64,000 bases of DNA from Paraplanobispora takensis (GCF_016863195.1 NZ_BOOK01000056.1:1-64000); one strand, 5' to 3'; counted from the first letter of the stretch, positions 40,939-50,261 are shown. Program-made: numbers and translations. The notes: a model not told the origin generated them from the letters alone.

Positions 40939-42266
40939 CCATCGCACTCCGTTACGCCGCCCGCTCTGACGTCGGCCTCCTCCGCGAAGGCAACGAGGAC
41001 TCCGCGTACGCCAGCGGACGCCTGCTCGCCGTCGCGGACGGCATGGGCGGGCACGCACACGGCGAGGTGGCCAGCTCGGTCGCCATCGCCGCCATGTCGT
41101 CCCTCGACGAGGACGCGTTCGGGGGTGACCTGCTCAGCGCCATCGAGGCCGCGGTCCGTGACGCGAACCGGCGGCTCCACGAGATGGTGGGGCGGGACCC
41201 CAGCCTCAAGGGCATGGGCACCACGCTGACGGCCATGCTGTGGTCCGGCACGCGGGTCGCCCTGGTCCACGTCGGAGACTCCCGCGCCTACCTGCTGCGC
41301 TCCGGTGAGCTCTACCAGATCACGCACGACCACACCCTCGTGCAGTCCCTGGTGGACGACGGCCGGATCACCCAGGAGGAGGCCGCCACCCACCCGCAGC
41401 GGTCGATCCTGCTGCGCGCCCTGGACGGCAGCGGCGAGGTCGACCCCGACCTCTCGCTGCGCGAGGCCCAGCTCGGAGACCGCTATCTGCTGTGCTCCGA
41501 CGGCCTGTCCGGCGTCGTCAGCGCGGAGACCCTGCACCACACCCTGTCCACGATCGACGATCCCGAGACGGTCGTCCGCACGCTCGTCGACCTGGCCAAC
41601 CGCGGCGGCGGTCCGGACAACATCACCTGTGTGATCGCCGACGTCCTGGAGGTCGACGAGGGATTCCCGCCGGCCACCGAGGCGGCCGTGGTGGGCGCCG
41701 CGGGCTCCACGCTCGCCCGCACCTCGCAGGGCTCGCAGGACACCTCGCCCGGCCTGGTCAACCCGGCCACCATGCCGCAGCCCGTCATCACCGACGACGA
41801 CCTCGACGAGCAGGAGGCCAGGGCCGTGGCGGCCCGGCCGGCCGGACGCCGACGGCGGCTGTGGCCGCTGCTGGTCTCCATCGGGGGCGTCATCCTCCTC
41901 GGCGGCGGCCTAGGCTGGTACTTCGGGAACCAGTGGCTCGACGACCAGTATTTCGTGGGATTGCGAGGTGAGGAGATCGTGGTCAACCGCGGTGTGAACA
42001 CCACTCTCGGCCCGTTCGAGCTCTTCGACACCGTCCGCACCTCCACCGTGCCGGTCGCGACGCTCGGCACGCTGGAGCAGTCCCAGGTCCGCAACGGCAT
42101 CCCGGTCGCCGACGAGGCCGCGGGCGTCAAGAAGATCGAGGAACTGCGGGCCTCCTCCCAGCAGAGCTCCGGCGACGCGGCCTCCGCCACGCCGTCGCCG
42201 ACCGCCAGTCCCAAGCCCAGCTCGAAACCCGGCGGCACCGCGACCCCGAGGCCCACGAACTCATGA
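40935..42266 (+). CDS. pstP: PP2C-family Ser/Thr phosphatase PstP
   Basis: A 443-residue membrane phosphatase. The PP2C domain has SDVGLLREGNEDSAYA, VADGMGGHAHGEVAS (metal Asp), GTTLTAMLW, HVGDSRAYLLR, LCSDGLSGVV and GGPDNITCVI. After a linker comes one membrane helix (LLVSIGGVILLGGGLGWYFG) and an exported region of about 115 residues that ends Ser/Pro/Thr-rich. It removes phosphates from PknA, PknB and their substrates, resetting the cell-wall pathway. Its start overlaps fhaB and its stop overlaps rodA, both by ATGA. Confidence 0.96.
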   Translation: MTIALRYAARSDVGLLREGNEDSAYASGRLLAVADGMGGHAHGEVASSVAIAAMSSLDEDAFGGDLLSAIEAAVRDANRRLHEMVGRDPSLKGMGTTLTAMLWSGTRVALVHVGDSRAYLLRSGELYQITHDHTLVQSLVDDGRITQEEAATHPQRSILLRALDGSGEVDPDLSLREAQLGDRYLLCSDGLSGVVSAETLHHTLSTIDDPETVVRTLVDLANRGGGPDNITCVIADVLEVDEGFPPATEAAVVGAAGSTLARTSQGSQDTSPGLVNPATMPQPVITDDDLDEQEARAVAARPAGRRRRLWPLLVSIGGVILLGGGLGWYFGNQWLDDQYFVGLRGEEIVVNRGVNTTLGPFELFDTVRTSTVPVATLGTLEQSQVRNGIPVADEAAGVKKIEELRASSQQSSGDAASATPSPTASPKPSSKPGGTATPRPTNS

Positions 42267-43663
42267 GTGTCCCCACCGTCAGCGCTCCAGGAGCCGAAGC
42301 CGTCCCCCTGCCGGCCAAGCGGCGGGTGGCGCAACTGGTGATGCTCGCCTCCGCGGTCCTGATCGTGATGGCCGCCTACGCCGCCGTGGGGATGGGCATC
42401 GACCAGAAGATCCCCTCCGGCATGCTGACCTACGGCCTCGGCCTGGGCGGGTTCATGCTGGCCGCCTACCTGGTGCTGGCCCGCTTCGCCCCCTGGGCCG
42501 ACCCGCTGATCCTGCCCCTGGTGACGCTGATCAACGGCCTCGGCCTGGTCATGATCTACCGCCTGGAGGTGGGCGCGGGCGGCAAGGGCGGCGCCTCGGC
42601 CACCAGCCAGCTGCTGTGGACCGCCGTCGGCGTGGTCGTCTTCAGCGTGACGCTGATCGTGCTGCGCGACCACCGCGCGCTGCAGCGCCTGACCTACACC
42701 GCCGGGGCCGCCGGTCTGCTGCTGCTGGTCTCGCCGCTGCTGCCGGTCCTCGGTCAGGAGATCAACGGCGCCCGCATCTGGATCGGCCTGGCCGGCTTCA
42801 CCCTCCAGCCGGCCGAGCTGGCCAAGCTCGCCCTGGTGATCTTCTTCGCGGGCTACCTGGTCGCCAAACGCGACGTGCTGGCGCTGGCCGGCCGGCGGCT
42901 GCTCTTCATCGACCTGCCCCGCGCCCGCGACCTCGGCCCGATCCTCATCACCTGGGGGCTCAGCCTCGGCGTGCTGATCCTGCAGAAGGACCTCGGCTCC
43001 TCCCTGCTGATCTTCGGCACGTTCATCGCGATGCTCTACATCGCCACCCAGCGCACCTCCTGGGTGCTGATCGGCATCCTGCTGTTCGTCGGCGGCGCGA
43101 TCCTGGCCGGGCTGGCCTTCGACCACGTCCAGGCCCGTTTCGAGGTCTACCTCAACCCCGAGGACGACGCGCTCTACCGGCGTGAGCTGGGCGGCAGCTT
43201 CCAGCTCATGGAAGGCCTGTTCGGCATGAGCCAGGGCGGCATCCTGGGCACCGGCCTCGGTCAGGGCCACCCCGGCCTGATCCCGCTGGCCTTCTCCGAC
43301 TTCATCTTCGCCGCCATCGGCGAGGAGCTGGGCCTGACCGGCCTGATGGCCCTGCTGATGGTCTACGGGCTGCTGGTCGAGCGCGGGCTGCGCACCTCGA
43401 TCGCCGCCCGTGACCCGTTCTCCAAGCTCCTGGCGGGCGGCCTGTCCTTCCTGCTGGCCTGGCAGGTCTTCATCATCGTCGGCGGCGTCACCAACCTGAT
43501 CCCGCTGACCGGTCTGGTCACGCCGTTCATGTCCCAGGGCGGCTCCGCGCTGCTGGCTAACTGGATCCTTATCGCGCTGTTGGTACGCATGTCTGATGCG
43601 GCCAGGAAGCCGCCGCCCCAGGCAATCCAGGACGAAGGACTCACCCAGGTGTTCCAGCGATGA
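42263..43663 (+). CDS. rodA: RodA/FtsW SEDS peptidoglycan polymerase
   Basis: A 466-residue SEDS protein with 12 or so membrane helices. It has GAKIWIGLAGFTLQPAELAK-like GARIWIGLAGFTLQPAELAK, LQKDLGSSLLIFGTFIAML, the catalytic Glu/Asp loop region FAAIGEELGLTGLMALL and the C-terminal TGLVTPFMSQGGSALLANW. SEDS proteins polymerise lipid II and work with a class B PBP, here the next gene. The ATGA overlap with pbpA should keep the pair in equal amount. Confidence 0.95.
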   Translation: MSVPTVSAPGAEAVPLPAKRRVAQLVMLASAVLIVMAAYAAVGMGIDQKIPSGMLTYGLGLGGFMLAAYLVLARFAPWADPLILPLVTLINGLGLVMIYRLEVGAGGKGGASATSQLLWTAVGVVVFSVTLIVLRDHRALQRLTYTAGAAGLLLLVSPLLPVLGQEINGARIWIGLAGFTLQPAELAKLALVIFFAGYLVAKRDVLALAGRRLLFIDLPRARDLGPILITWGLSLGVLILQKDLGSSLLIFGTFIAMLYIATQRTSWVLIGILLFVGGAILAGLAFDHVQARFEVYLNPEDDALYRRELGGSFQLMEGLFGMSQGGILGTGLGQGHPGLIPLAFSDFIFAAIGEELGLTGLMALLMVYGLLVERGLRTSIAARDPFSKLLAGGLSFLLAWQVFIIVGGVTNLIPLTGLVTPFMSQGGSALLANWILIALLVRMSDAARKPPPQAIQDEGLTQVFQR

Positions 43664-45123
43664 ACAGTCCCCTCAAACGCACCGCCCTGGCCTGCATCCT
43701 CATGTTCGGCCTGCTCATGATCAACATCAACTACCTGCAGGCCGTACGGGCCGAGGACCTGAAGCAGGACTCCCGCGACCGCCGCAACTTCTTCGCCCGC
43801 TACGAGGTCGAGCGCGGCCTGATCACCGCGGGCAACAAGGTGATCGCCCGCTCCGAGGACACCGGGGACCCGGAGACCCGGTTCAAGCGCATCTACCCCG
43901 AGGGCAAGGTCTACGCGCCCGTCACCGGGTTCTTCGCGCCGGAGAACACCAGCGACATCGAGCGGGCCGAGAACGACCTGCTCGACGGCTCCAGCCCCTC
44001 CCTGGTCATCCGGCGCGGCATCGACCTGTTCACCGGCAAGCAGACCAAGGGCGCCAACGTCCAGCTGACGATCAACCCCAAGGCCCAGGAGGCCGCCTAC
44101 AAGGCGCTGGGGGCCAGCGGCAAGAAGGGCGCGCTGGTCGCGATCGAGCCGAAGACCGGGGCCATCCTGGCGATGGTGTCCATCCCGACCTACGACCCCA
44201 ACCTGCTCGCCCCGGCCGACAAGGCCGCGGTCAACGAGGCCTACAAGAAGCTGGACGCCGACGAGGACAAGCCGCTGGTCAACCGGGCGATCGCGCGCAC
44301 CTACCCGCCGGGCTCGACCTTCAAGGTCGTCACCATGGCCGCCTACCTGGAGAGCGACGACTCCCTGGGCCCGCAGAGCCAGGTGGACGCCCCGCAGCGG
44401 CTCGACCTGCCCAACACCACCGCCGACCTGCCCAACTACGGCGGCGCGGCGTGCGGCGCCGGACGGGTGACGCTCTCCTTCGCGCTGGAGAAGTCCTGCA
44501 ACACGCCGTTCGGCAAGATCGGCATGGAGCTGGGCTACGACGCGATGAAGGAGCAGGCCGCCAAGTTCGGCATCGGGGAGAACCTGGACCCGCTGGAGAT
44601 CCCGATGGCGGTCTCCCCCAGCAGCATCGGGCCCGAGGAGGACCAGGCCGCGCTCGCCCAGGCCTCGATCGGCCAGCGCAGCAACCAGATGTCGCCGCTC
44701 CAGATGGCCATGGTCGCCGCCGGCATCGCCAACAACGGCGTCGTCATGAAGCCGTACCTCGTCAACAAGGTCACCGACGCCGAGGGCGGGGAGATCAAGA
44801 CGGCCGACCCCGAGGAGCTCGACACCGCGATGAGCGAGGAGAACGCGGCCAAGCTCAAGGAGATGATGGTCAACGTCGTCAACCTCGGCACCGCCTCGGC
44901 CGCGCAGATCCCCGGTGAGACCGTCGGCGGCAAGACCGGCACCGCCGAGACCGCCGAGGGCCGCGCCCCGCACGCGTGGTTCATCTCCTTCGCCCCCGCC
45001 GACAACCCGAAGGTCGCCGTCGCGCTCATCGTCGAGTCGGGCAGCGCCGGAAACGACGCCTCGGGTGGCCAGACCGCCGCCCCCATCGCCAAGAGCGTGA
45101 TGGAAGCGGTGCTGGGTAGATGA
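43660..45123 (+). CDS. pbpA: Class B penicillin-binding protein PbpA
   Basis: A 487-residue transpeptidase with an N-terminal anchor (TALACILMFGLLMININYL). The three active motifs are present: PPGSTFKVVTMA (SxxK), LEKSCNTPFG (SxN) and GGKTGTAETAEG (KTG). Upstream is a dimerisation-type domain with VTGFFAPENTSDIERAEN. It cross-links strands made by RodA at division or elongation sites. In mycobacteria PbpA is phosphorylated by PknB. The stop overlaps pknA by ATGA. Confidence 0.96.
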   Translation: MNSPLKRTALACILMFGLLMININYLQAVRAEDLKQDSRDRRNFFARYEVERGLITAGNKVIARSEDTGDPETRFKRIYPEGKVYAPVTGFFAPENTSDIERAENDLLDGSSPSLVIRRGIDLFTGKQTKGANVQLTINPKAQEAAYKALGASGKKGALVAIEPKTGAILAMVSIPTYDPNLLAPADKAAVNEAYKKLDADEDKPLVNRAIARTYPPGSTFKVVTMAAYLESDDSLGPQSQVDAPQRLDLPNTTADLPNYGGAACGAGRVTLSFALEKSCNTPFGKIGMELGYDAMKEQAAKFGIGENLDPLEIPMAVSPSSIGPEEDQAALAQASIGQRSNQMSPLQMAMVAAGIANNGVVMKPYLVNKVTDAEGGEIKTADPEELDTAMSEENAAKLKEMMVNVVNLGTASAAQIPGETVGGKTGTAETAEGRAPHAWFISFAPADNPKVAVALIVESGSAGNDASGGQTAAPIAKSVMEAVLGR

Positions 45124-46619
45124 CGTCGTTGCTCGGCGGCCGATACCGCCCGTTGAGGCGGATCGCCGCCGGCGGCATGGGCGAGGTCTGGCGGTGCCGG
45201 GACGAGTTGCTCGCCCGCGATGTGGCCGTGAAGCTGCTGCGCAGCCACGTGGCGGCCGACCCGCACTTCCGCGAGCGGTTCCGCACCGAGGCGCGGATCG
45301 CCGCCGGGCTGGCCGACCCGGGCATCGCCCAGGTCTTCGACTACGGCGAGGACGGCGACGTCGCCTATCTGGTGATGGAGCTGGTCCCGGGCGAGTCCCT
45401 GGCCAACATCCTGGCCCGCAACGGCACGCTGAGCCCGGAGATCACGCTCGACGTCGTGCACCAGACCGCCAGGGCCCTGCACGCCGCGCACAGCTCGGGG
45501 ATCATCCACCGGGACATCAAGCCCGGCAACCTGCTGGTCACCGAGAGCGGCACCGTCAAGATCACTGACTTCGGGATCGCCAGGGCGCTGGAGGCCGCGC
45601 CGGTGACCCAGACGGGGACCGTGCTCGGCACCGCCCAGTACGTCAGCCCCGAGCAGGCCTCCGGCGACACGACGACTCCGGCCACCGATCTGTACTCCCT
45701 GGGCGTCGTGGCCTACGAGTGCCTGACCGGCCGCCCGCCGTTCGTCGCCGACAACCAGGTGGCGATGGCGCTGATGCACCTCAACGACCCTCCGCCGCCG
45801 CTGCCCGAGAACGTTCCCGCGCCGGTGCGCGACCTGGTCATGGAGTGCCTGGCGAAGGACTCCGCGCACCGCCCGGCCGGCTCCAGGAGCCTGTCGGACC
45901 GCGCCTACGTGCTGCGCGAGTCGCTGGCCACCGCGGGGGCGCTGGAGCTCGGCATGCTCACCGATCCGGCCGGATGGCGGGCCGAACCGGGCGCGGCGCC
46001 GCCGGGGGAGCCCGCGGGGCACCCGACGGTGACCGGATCCGGCCGTTTCCAGGAGCCCGGCCGTTTCCAGGACGCCGGTCACTTCCAGGAGCCCGGTCAC
46101 TTCCAGGAGCCCGGAACGGGCCGGAGTGATCACGAGACACCGCCCGCCGCCGTTCCGGTGCTCGCCGCCGGGACGGCGGGGAGCACGGTCCCGAGGCGTC
46201 ACGGGCTGCGCCGTACCAGCGTGATCGTCGCCGCGGCGGCCGGCTGCGCCGCGGCCGTCGGCCTGGGCACCCTGGTGGTCCAGGACCTGACCGGCCGGCA
46301 GGACGACAACGGGTCGTCGGAGCCGTTCACACCCCCGACTCCGGCCGCCGAGTCGCCCACGGTCAAGGCCACCCGGAGCAGGCCGGTCACGACCCGTCCG
46401 GTGGCCACTCCCGCCAAGTCGCCACGCCCGTCCCCTTCGCCGTCGGCTACGGTAAGTACGTCGGTCACGCCCACACCCCGGCCGACGAAGTCTCCGTCCC
46501 CGAGCCCCAGCCCGCCCACCCCGACCCCGACGCCCCCCACTCCGACGGTGACACCGAGCCTCACACCGAGTGCCACTCCCGGCCCCGGGGACACAACCGC
46601 TCCGAACGGGGAGACGTGA
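45120..46619 (+). CDS. pknA: Ser/Thr protein kinase PknA
   Basis: A 499-residue Hanks-type membrane kinase. Kinase domain (5-265): GRYRPLRRIAAGGMGEVW (Gly loop), VAVKLLRSHV (Lys), IIHRDIKPGNLLV (HRD), KITDFGIARAL (DFG) and GTAQYVSPEQASG. A juxtamembrane linker with four 6-residue repeats leads to one helix (SVIVAAAAGCAAAVGLGTLV), then a Pro/Thr/Ser-rich exported tail without PASTA domains. PknA is the master kinase of the pathway, activating PknB and acting on division proteins. Its start overlaps pbpA. Confidence 0.95.
   Translation: MTSLLGGRYRPLRRIAAGGMGEVWRCRDELLARDVAVKLLRSHVAADPHFRERFRTEARIAAGLADPGIAQVFDYGEDGDVAYLVMELVPGESLANILARNGTLSPEITLDVVHQTARALHAAHSSGIIHRDIKPGNLLVTESGTVKITDFGIARALEAAPVTQTGTVLGTAQYVSPEQASGDTTTPATDLYSLGVVAYECLTGRPPFVADNQVAMALMHLNDPPPPLPENVPAPVRDLVMECLAKDSAHRPAGSRSLSDRAYVLRESLATAGALELGMLTDPAGWRAEPGAAPPGEPAGHPTVTGSGRFQEPGRFQDAGHFQEPGHFQEPGTGRSDHETPPAAVPVLAAGTAGSTVPRRHGLRRTSVIVAAAAGCAAAVGLGTLVVQDLTGRQDDNGSSEPFTPPTPAAESPTVKATRSRPVTTRPVATPAKSPRPSPSPSATVSTSVTPTPRPTKSPSPSPSPPTPTPTPPTPTVTPSLTPSATPGPGDTTAPNGET
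46041..46112 (+). repeat. Four in-frame 18-bp repeats in pknA
   Basis: Four 18-bp units encode GRFQEP, GRFQDA, GHFQEP and GHFQEP at residues 308-331 of PknA, between kinase domain and membrane helix. Units 3 and 4 are identical. Confidence 0.85.
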
Positions 46620-46692
46620 TGCGCCGAGAGGCCGATGATGGACACCGGTGGCCCGAGAGCCCACCGGCACCCAAGATGAACGGTAAGGGACA

Positions 46693-48564
46693 GTGCAGGA
46701 AATGACTCAGCCCCGACGCCTCGGCGATCGCTACGAGCTTGACGGCGTCGTCGGCCGTGGCGGCATGGCCGAGGTCTATCGCGCCCGGGACATCCGACTG
46801 GACCGGGTCGTAGCGATCAAGACCCTCCGCGCGGACCTGGCCAGGGACCACACCTTCCAGGCGCGTTTCCGCCGGGAGGCGCAGTCCGCCGCGTCACTGA
46901 ACCACCCGTCCATCGTCGCGGTCTACGACACGGGCGAGGACACCTCCGAGGGCGCGCCCGTGCCCTACATCGTGATGGAGTACGTCGACGGCAGCACCCT
47001 GCGCGACCTGCTGCGCAACGACCGGCGGCTGATGCCCGAGCGCGCGGCCGAGCTGGTCGACGGGATCCTGCGGGCGCTGGACTACAGCCACCGCGGCGGC
47101 ATCGTCCACCGGGACATCAAGCCGGCCAACATCATGATCACCCGTAACGGCGACGTGAAGGTGATGGACTTCGGCATCGCCCGCGCGATGGCCGACTCGG
47201 CCGCGACCATGACCCAGACCGCCCAGGTCATCGGCACGGCCCAGTACCTGTCGCCGGAGCAGGCCAGGGGCGAGCGGGTCGACGCCCGCAGCGACCTGTA
47301 CTCCACCGGCTGCGTGCTGTACGAGCTGCTGACCGGGCAGCCGCCGTTCACCGGCGACTCCCCTGTGGCGATCGCCTACCAGCACGTCCGCGAGGACCCG
47401 ATCCCGCCCTCGCAGATCGACCCGGACATCCCCAAGTGGGCCGACGCCATCGTGCTCAAGGCGATGGCCAAGGACCCGGCGCAGCGCTACCAGAGCGCCG
47501 GGGACATGCGGGCCGACATCCAGCGGGCGATGTCGGGCATGCCGATGGACGCCCAGACGATGGCGCTGGCCTCCAACTACGGCACGGCCACCCGCACCAT
47601 GCAGCAGCCGCCCGGCCCGGCCGGTCCGGTCACGCAGCGCACCACCGCCGTCCCGCCGTACGAGTACGGCACGGAGGAGGCCGGGCGCGGCGAGCGCGGA
47701 CGCCGGCGCCAGAAGAGCGGGGGCAACAACGCCGTCAAGGTCGCCGCCTGGATCCTGATCCCGGTCCTGATCATCGGCGCCTTCATCTGGGCGGGCTACC
47801 AGTTCCTGAGCTCCCCCGGCACGCCCACCGAGGGCGGCAAGGTGTCGGTCCCGACGCTGGCCTCCCGGACGGAGGAGGCGGCGATCAAGACCCTCACGGA
47901 CATGGGCCTGAAGGTCAAGAAGACCGAGGAGTTCAGCGACGAGCAGCGCAAGGGCTCGGTCATCGGCACCGATCCCGGCCCGGGCAGCGAGGTCCCCAAG
48001 GGCACCGAGATCACGCTCATCGTCTCCAAGGGCGTGGAGAGGCTCGAGATCCCCGATGTGATCGGCCAGACCAAGGAAGAGGCGACGCAGACGCTCGAGG
48101 ACGCGGGCTTCAGGCCGAGCGTGGTGACCAAGCCGTCCGCCCGCCAGCAGAACGTCGTCTTCGCCATGTCCCCGGAGGCCGGCACGAAGGCCGCCAAGGG
48201 CAGCTCGGTCAAGATCACCATTCCCGCGCAGGCCCAGGAGGTCCCCAACGTCCTCGGCTTCGACATCAAGGAGGCCAGGAGCACGCTCGTGGAAGCGGGC
48301 TTCCGGGTCAAGGTCGTCGAGCAGGCCAGCGACCAGGCCGAGGGCACGGTGCTCAACCAGACCCCCGAGGCCGGCGCCAAGCTCCAGCCGAACACCACGA
48401 TCACGCTGACCGTGTCCACGGGCCAGCCGCCGGTCCCGACGGAGGACCCGACCGTCCCGACCGAGGAGCCGACGTTCCCGACCGAGGAGCCGAGCGTCCC
48501 GACCGACGAGCCGACGGACGACCCGTTCGTCGACGACCCCTCCGGAGACGGCGAGAACGGCTGA
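46693..48564 (+). CDS. pknB: Ser/Thr protein kinase PknB with PASTA domains
   Basis: A kinase of about 620 residues. Kinase domain (10-275): VVGRGGMAEVYRARD, VAIKTLRADLARD, IVHRDIKPANIMI, VMDFGIARAMADSAATMTQT (activation-loop threonines), GTAQYLSPEQARG. After a linker and one helix (WILIPVLIIGAFIWAGYQFL) come three PASTA domains, each with a VPxVxGxxxxxA-type core (VSVPTLASRTEEAAIKTL; LEIPDVIGQTKEEATQTL; QEVPNVLGFDIKEARSTL), then a tail of PTEEP-type repeats. PASTA domains sense muropeptides. Mycobacterial PknB has four. GTG 46693 or ATG 46702 may be the start. Confidence 0.96.
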   Translation: MQEMTQPRRLGDRYELDGVVGRGGMAEVYRARDIRLDRVVAIKTLRADLARDHTFQARFRREAQSAASLNHPSIVAVYDTGEDTSEGAPVPYIVMEYVDGSTLRDLLRNDRRLMPERAAELVDGILRALDYSHRGGIVHRDIKPANIMITRNGDVKVMDFGIARAMADSAATMTQTAQVIGTAQYLSPEQARGERVDARSDLYSTGCVLYELLTGQPPFTGDSPVAIAYQHVREDPIPPSQIDPDIPKWADAIVLKAMAKDPAQRYQSAGDMRADIQRAMSGMPMDAQTMALASNYGTATRTMQQPPGPAGPVTQRTTAVPPYEYGTEEAGRGERGRRRQKSGGNNAVKVAAWILIPVLIIGAFIWAGYQFLSSPGTPTEGGKVSVPTLASRTEEAAIKTLTDMGLKVKKTEEFSDEQRKGSVIGTDPGPGSEVPKGTEITLIVSKGVERLEIPDVIGQTKEEATQTLEDAGFRPSVVTKPSARQQNVVFAMSPEAGTKAAKGSSVKITIPAQAQEVPNVLGFDIKEARSTLVEAGFRVKVVEQASDQAEGTVLNQTPEAGAKLQPNTTITLTVSTGQPPVPTEDPTVPTEEPTFPTEEPSVPTDEPTDDPFVDDPSGDGENG

Positions 48565-48583
48565 TCTCCGCAGCCGCGCGACG

Positions 48584-48613
48584 GGGGCCCTCCTCACACA
48601 TGAGGAGGGCCCC
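48584..48613. terminator. Strong hairpin between convergent pknB and pabA
   Basis: A 13-bp perfect stem, GGGGCCCTCCTCA at 48584-48596 with its complement at 48601-48613, around a CACA loop. Confidence 0.9.
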
Positions 48614-48677
48614 TCCGCCACTCGGGGGCAATGGCGGCAGGGCCCTCACTGGTTAGTCGTCCAGCGCGTCCGATGCG

Positions 48678-49250
48678 TTACACGATTTTCGTGAGCCAGT
48701 TTCCGAGCAGCCGGTGACCGTACTCTGAGATCACCGACTCGGGATGGAACTGCACGCCCTCGACGGGAGCGTCGCGGTGGCGCAATCCCATGACGACTCC
48801 GTCATCGGTGGTCGAGGTCACCTCCAGGACCGGCGGCACGGTCTCGGGCCGTACGGCCAGCGAGTGATAGCGCGTCATGGTGACCGGCGACGGCAGTCCG
48901 GCGAAGACCCCGCGCCCGTCGTGCGAGACGGCGCTCGTCCGGCCGTGCATCAGCTCGGGCGCCCTGGCCACGGTGGCGCCGTAGGCCACCGCGATGGCCT
49001 GGTGCCCGAGGCAGACGCCGAGCAGCGGCAGGCCCCGGGCCGCGCAGTGACCGACCAGGGGGACGCTCACCCCGGCGTCCTCGGGTGTGCCGGGCCCGGG
49101 GCTGATCAGGACTCCGTCGAAGCCCGCCGTGTCGCCGACCGCGACGTGGTCCCGGGGACGCACATCGCAGTCGGCGCCCAGCTCGCGAAGATACTGGACG
49201 ATGGTGTGGACGAAGCTGTCGTGATTGTCCACCACCAGGATTCGGCTCAT
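48678..49250 (-). CDS. pabA: Aminodeoxychorismate/anthranilate synthase glutamine amidotransferase
   Basis: A 190-residue class I glutamine amidotransferase. It starts MSRILVVDNHDSFVHTIVQY and has GVLISPGPGTPEDAG, GVCLGHQAIAVAYG (nucleophile Cys) and VEGVQFHPESV (His, Glu). It supplies ammonia to PabB for folate or TrpE for tryptophan; the sequence alone does not separate these. Position next to pknB is conserved in actinobacteria. ATG 49250 overlaps the stop of the small membrane gene by ATGA. Confidence 0.94.
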   Translation of the reverse strand: MSRILVVDNHDSFVHTIVQYLRELGADCDVRPRDHVAVGDTAGFDGVLISPGPGTPEDAGVSVPLVGHCAARGLPLLGVCLGHQAIAVAYGATVARAPELMHGRTSAVSHDGRGVFAGLPSPVTMTRYHSLAVRPETVPPVLEVTSTTDDGVVMGLRHRDAPVEGVQFHPESVISEYGHRLLGNWLTKIV

Positions 49251-49405
49251 GGACTCATGGTCGCGCGGTCGAAGAGGACATACGGTTCGATCCAGGGGAA
49301 CACGACATACCAGAGTACGGCCGCCGTCATCCCGGCCAGCACCAGTGCGGTGCACATCTTGGCCACGGGGCCGCCGGAGAGCATCCGCCAGATCCATTCG
49401 TACAC
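49247..49405 (-). CDS. 52-residue single-helix membrane protein between srtE and pabA
   Basis: GTG 49405 has an AAGGAGG site seven bases upstream. The product begins MYEWIWRMLSGGPVAKMCTA and continues with a helix (LVLAGMTAAVLWYVVFPWIE) to a short hydrophilic tail ending RATMSP. The stop TGA overlaps the pabA ATG by ATGA, and the start lies 20 bp after the sortase stop. Good ribosome site, coupling and sensible composition make it a real gene despite its size. No named family was recognised. It may tether or assist the sortase or division proteins nearby. Confidence 0.8.
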   Translation of the reverse strand: MYEWIWRMLSGGPVAKMCTALVLAGMTAAVLWYVVFPWIEPYVLFDRATMSP

Positions 49406-49424
49406 GTGCTTCCTCCTTGCTCGG

Positions 49425-50054
49425 TCACCGGTCGGGATCCCGCCTGTCGTCGAGCCGGCCGAAGACGATGAGCCGCTGCGCGGCGGAGTACTCCGGGTGG
49501 CAGGTGGACAGCGTGATGCGCGCCCTGGTGGGCCTGCGACCCGGACTGCCCGGGACGGGGGCGATCACACTCATCTCGGCGGGGGCGACGATGCGGGTCT
49601 CGGTGACCCGGTAGACGTAACGGGTGTCGCGGGTGTCGACGATGATCTCGTCCCCCCTGCGGAGCTCGTCGATGCGGTTGAAGGGCGCGGCGTAGGTGGT
49701 CCGGTGGCCCGCCAGGACGAAGTTGCCGGTCCCTCCCGGCAGGGCGGTGCCGGGATAGTGGCCGGGGCCCGCCCGCAGCTCCTCCCGGTCCACCCCCTCC
49801 ACCACGACGTAGCGGTAGTCCTCGCCGAAGCGGGGGATGCGCAGCATCGCCAGGGGCTCACCCGTCCGGACCCTCTCCGGCCTGCGGGAGCCGCCGGAGA
49901 GCGGCTGCGGCGGCTGCTGCAGCTGCTCGCGCAGCACCGCCTGCCGACCGGCGGTGTAGCCTCCGGTCCCCCAGATCAGGTAGGCGCACAGGAGCAGCAG
50001 GACCCCTCCCACGGTGAGGCCCAGCTCCCCGCACACGCGCATCACGGCCCTCAT
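49425..50054 (-). CDS. srtE: Class E sortase
   Basis: A 209-residue membrane-bound transpeptidase. An N-terminal anchor (LTVGGVLLLLCAYLIWG) precedes the catalytic domain: LAMLRIPRFGEDYRYVVVEG, GTGNFVLAGHRTTYAAPF (His), ITLSTCHPEYS (Cys in TLxTC) and a C-terminal VFGRLDD, where Arg completes the triad. Class E sortases attach LAXTG-type proteins, such as Streptomyces chaplins, to peptidoglycan. No substrate with a sorting signal lies in this window. It heads the srtE-small protein-pabA strand. Confidence 0.94.
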   Translation of the reverse strand: MRAVMRVCGELGLTVGGVLLLLCAYLIWGTGGYTAGRQAVLREQLQQPPQPLSGGSRRPERVRTGEPLAMLRIPRFGEDYRYVVVEGVDREELRAGPGHYPGTALPGGTGNFVLAGHRTTYAAPFNRIDELRRGDEIIVDTRDTRYVYRVTETRIVAPAEMSVIAPVPGSPGRRPTRARITLSTCHPEYSAAQRLIVFGRLDDRRDPDR

Positions 50055-50261
50055 GGCGTCAGGCTAGTGAGAGGATGTCACGTCCGAACCGCGACGATCG
50101 AGGCGTTGGACGGTTGTTTGCCCGAGGATGGTCCTGCCGCGGGATCGCATGTCCCGCACGCGGCGACTATCCTTACTCGGGTCGTCGCCCACCAGCGATT
50201 ACGCTAGCTGACAGAACCTGCGCACGATCCGGATCGCGCAGGGTTGACGCAGGAGAACCCA

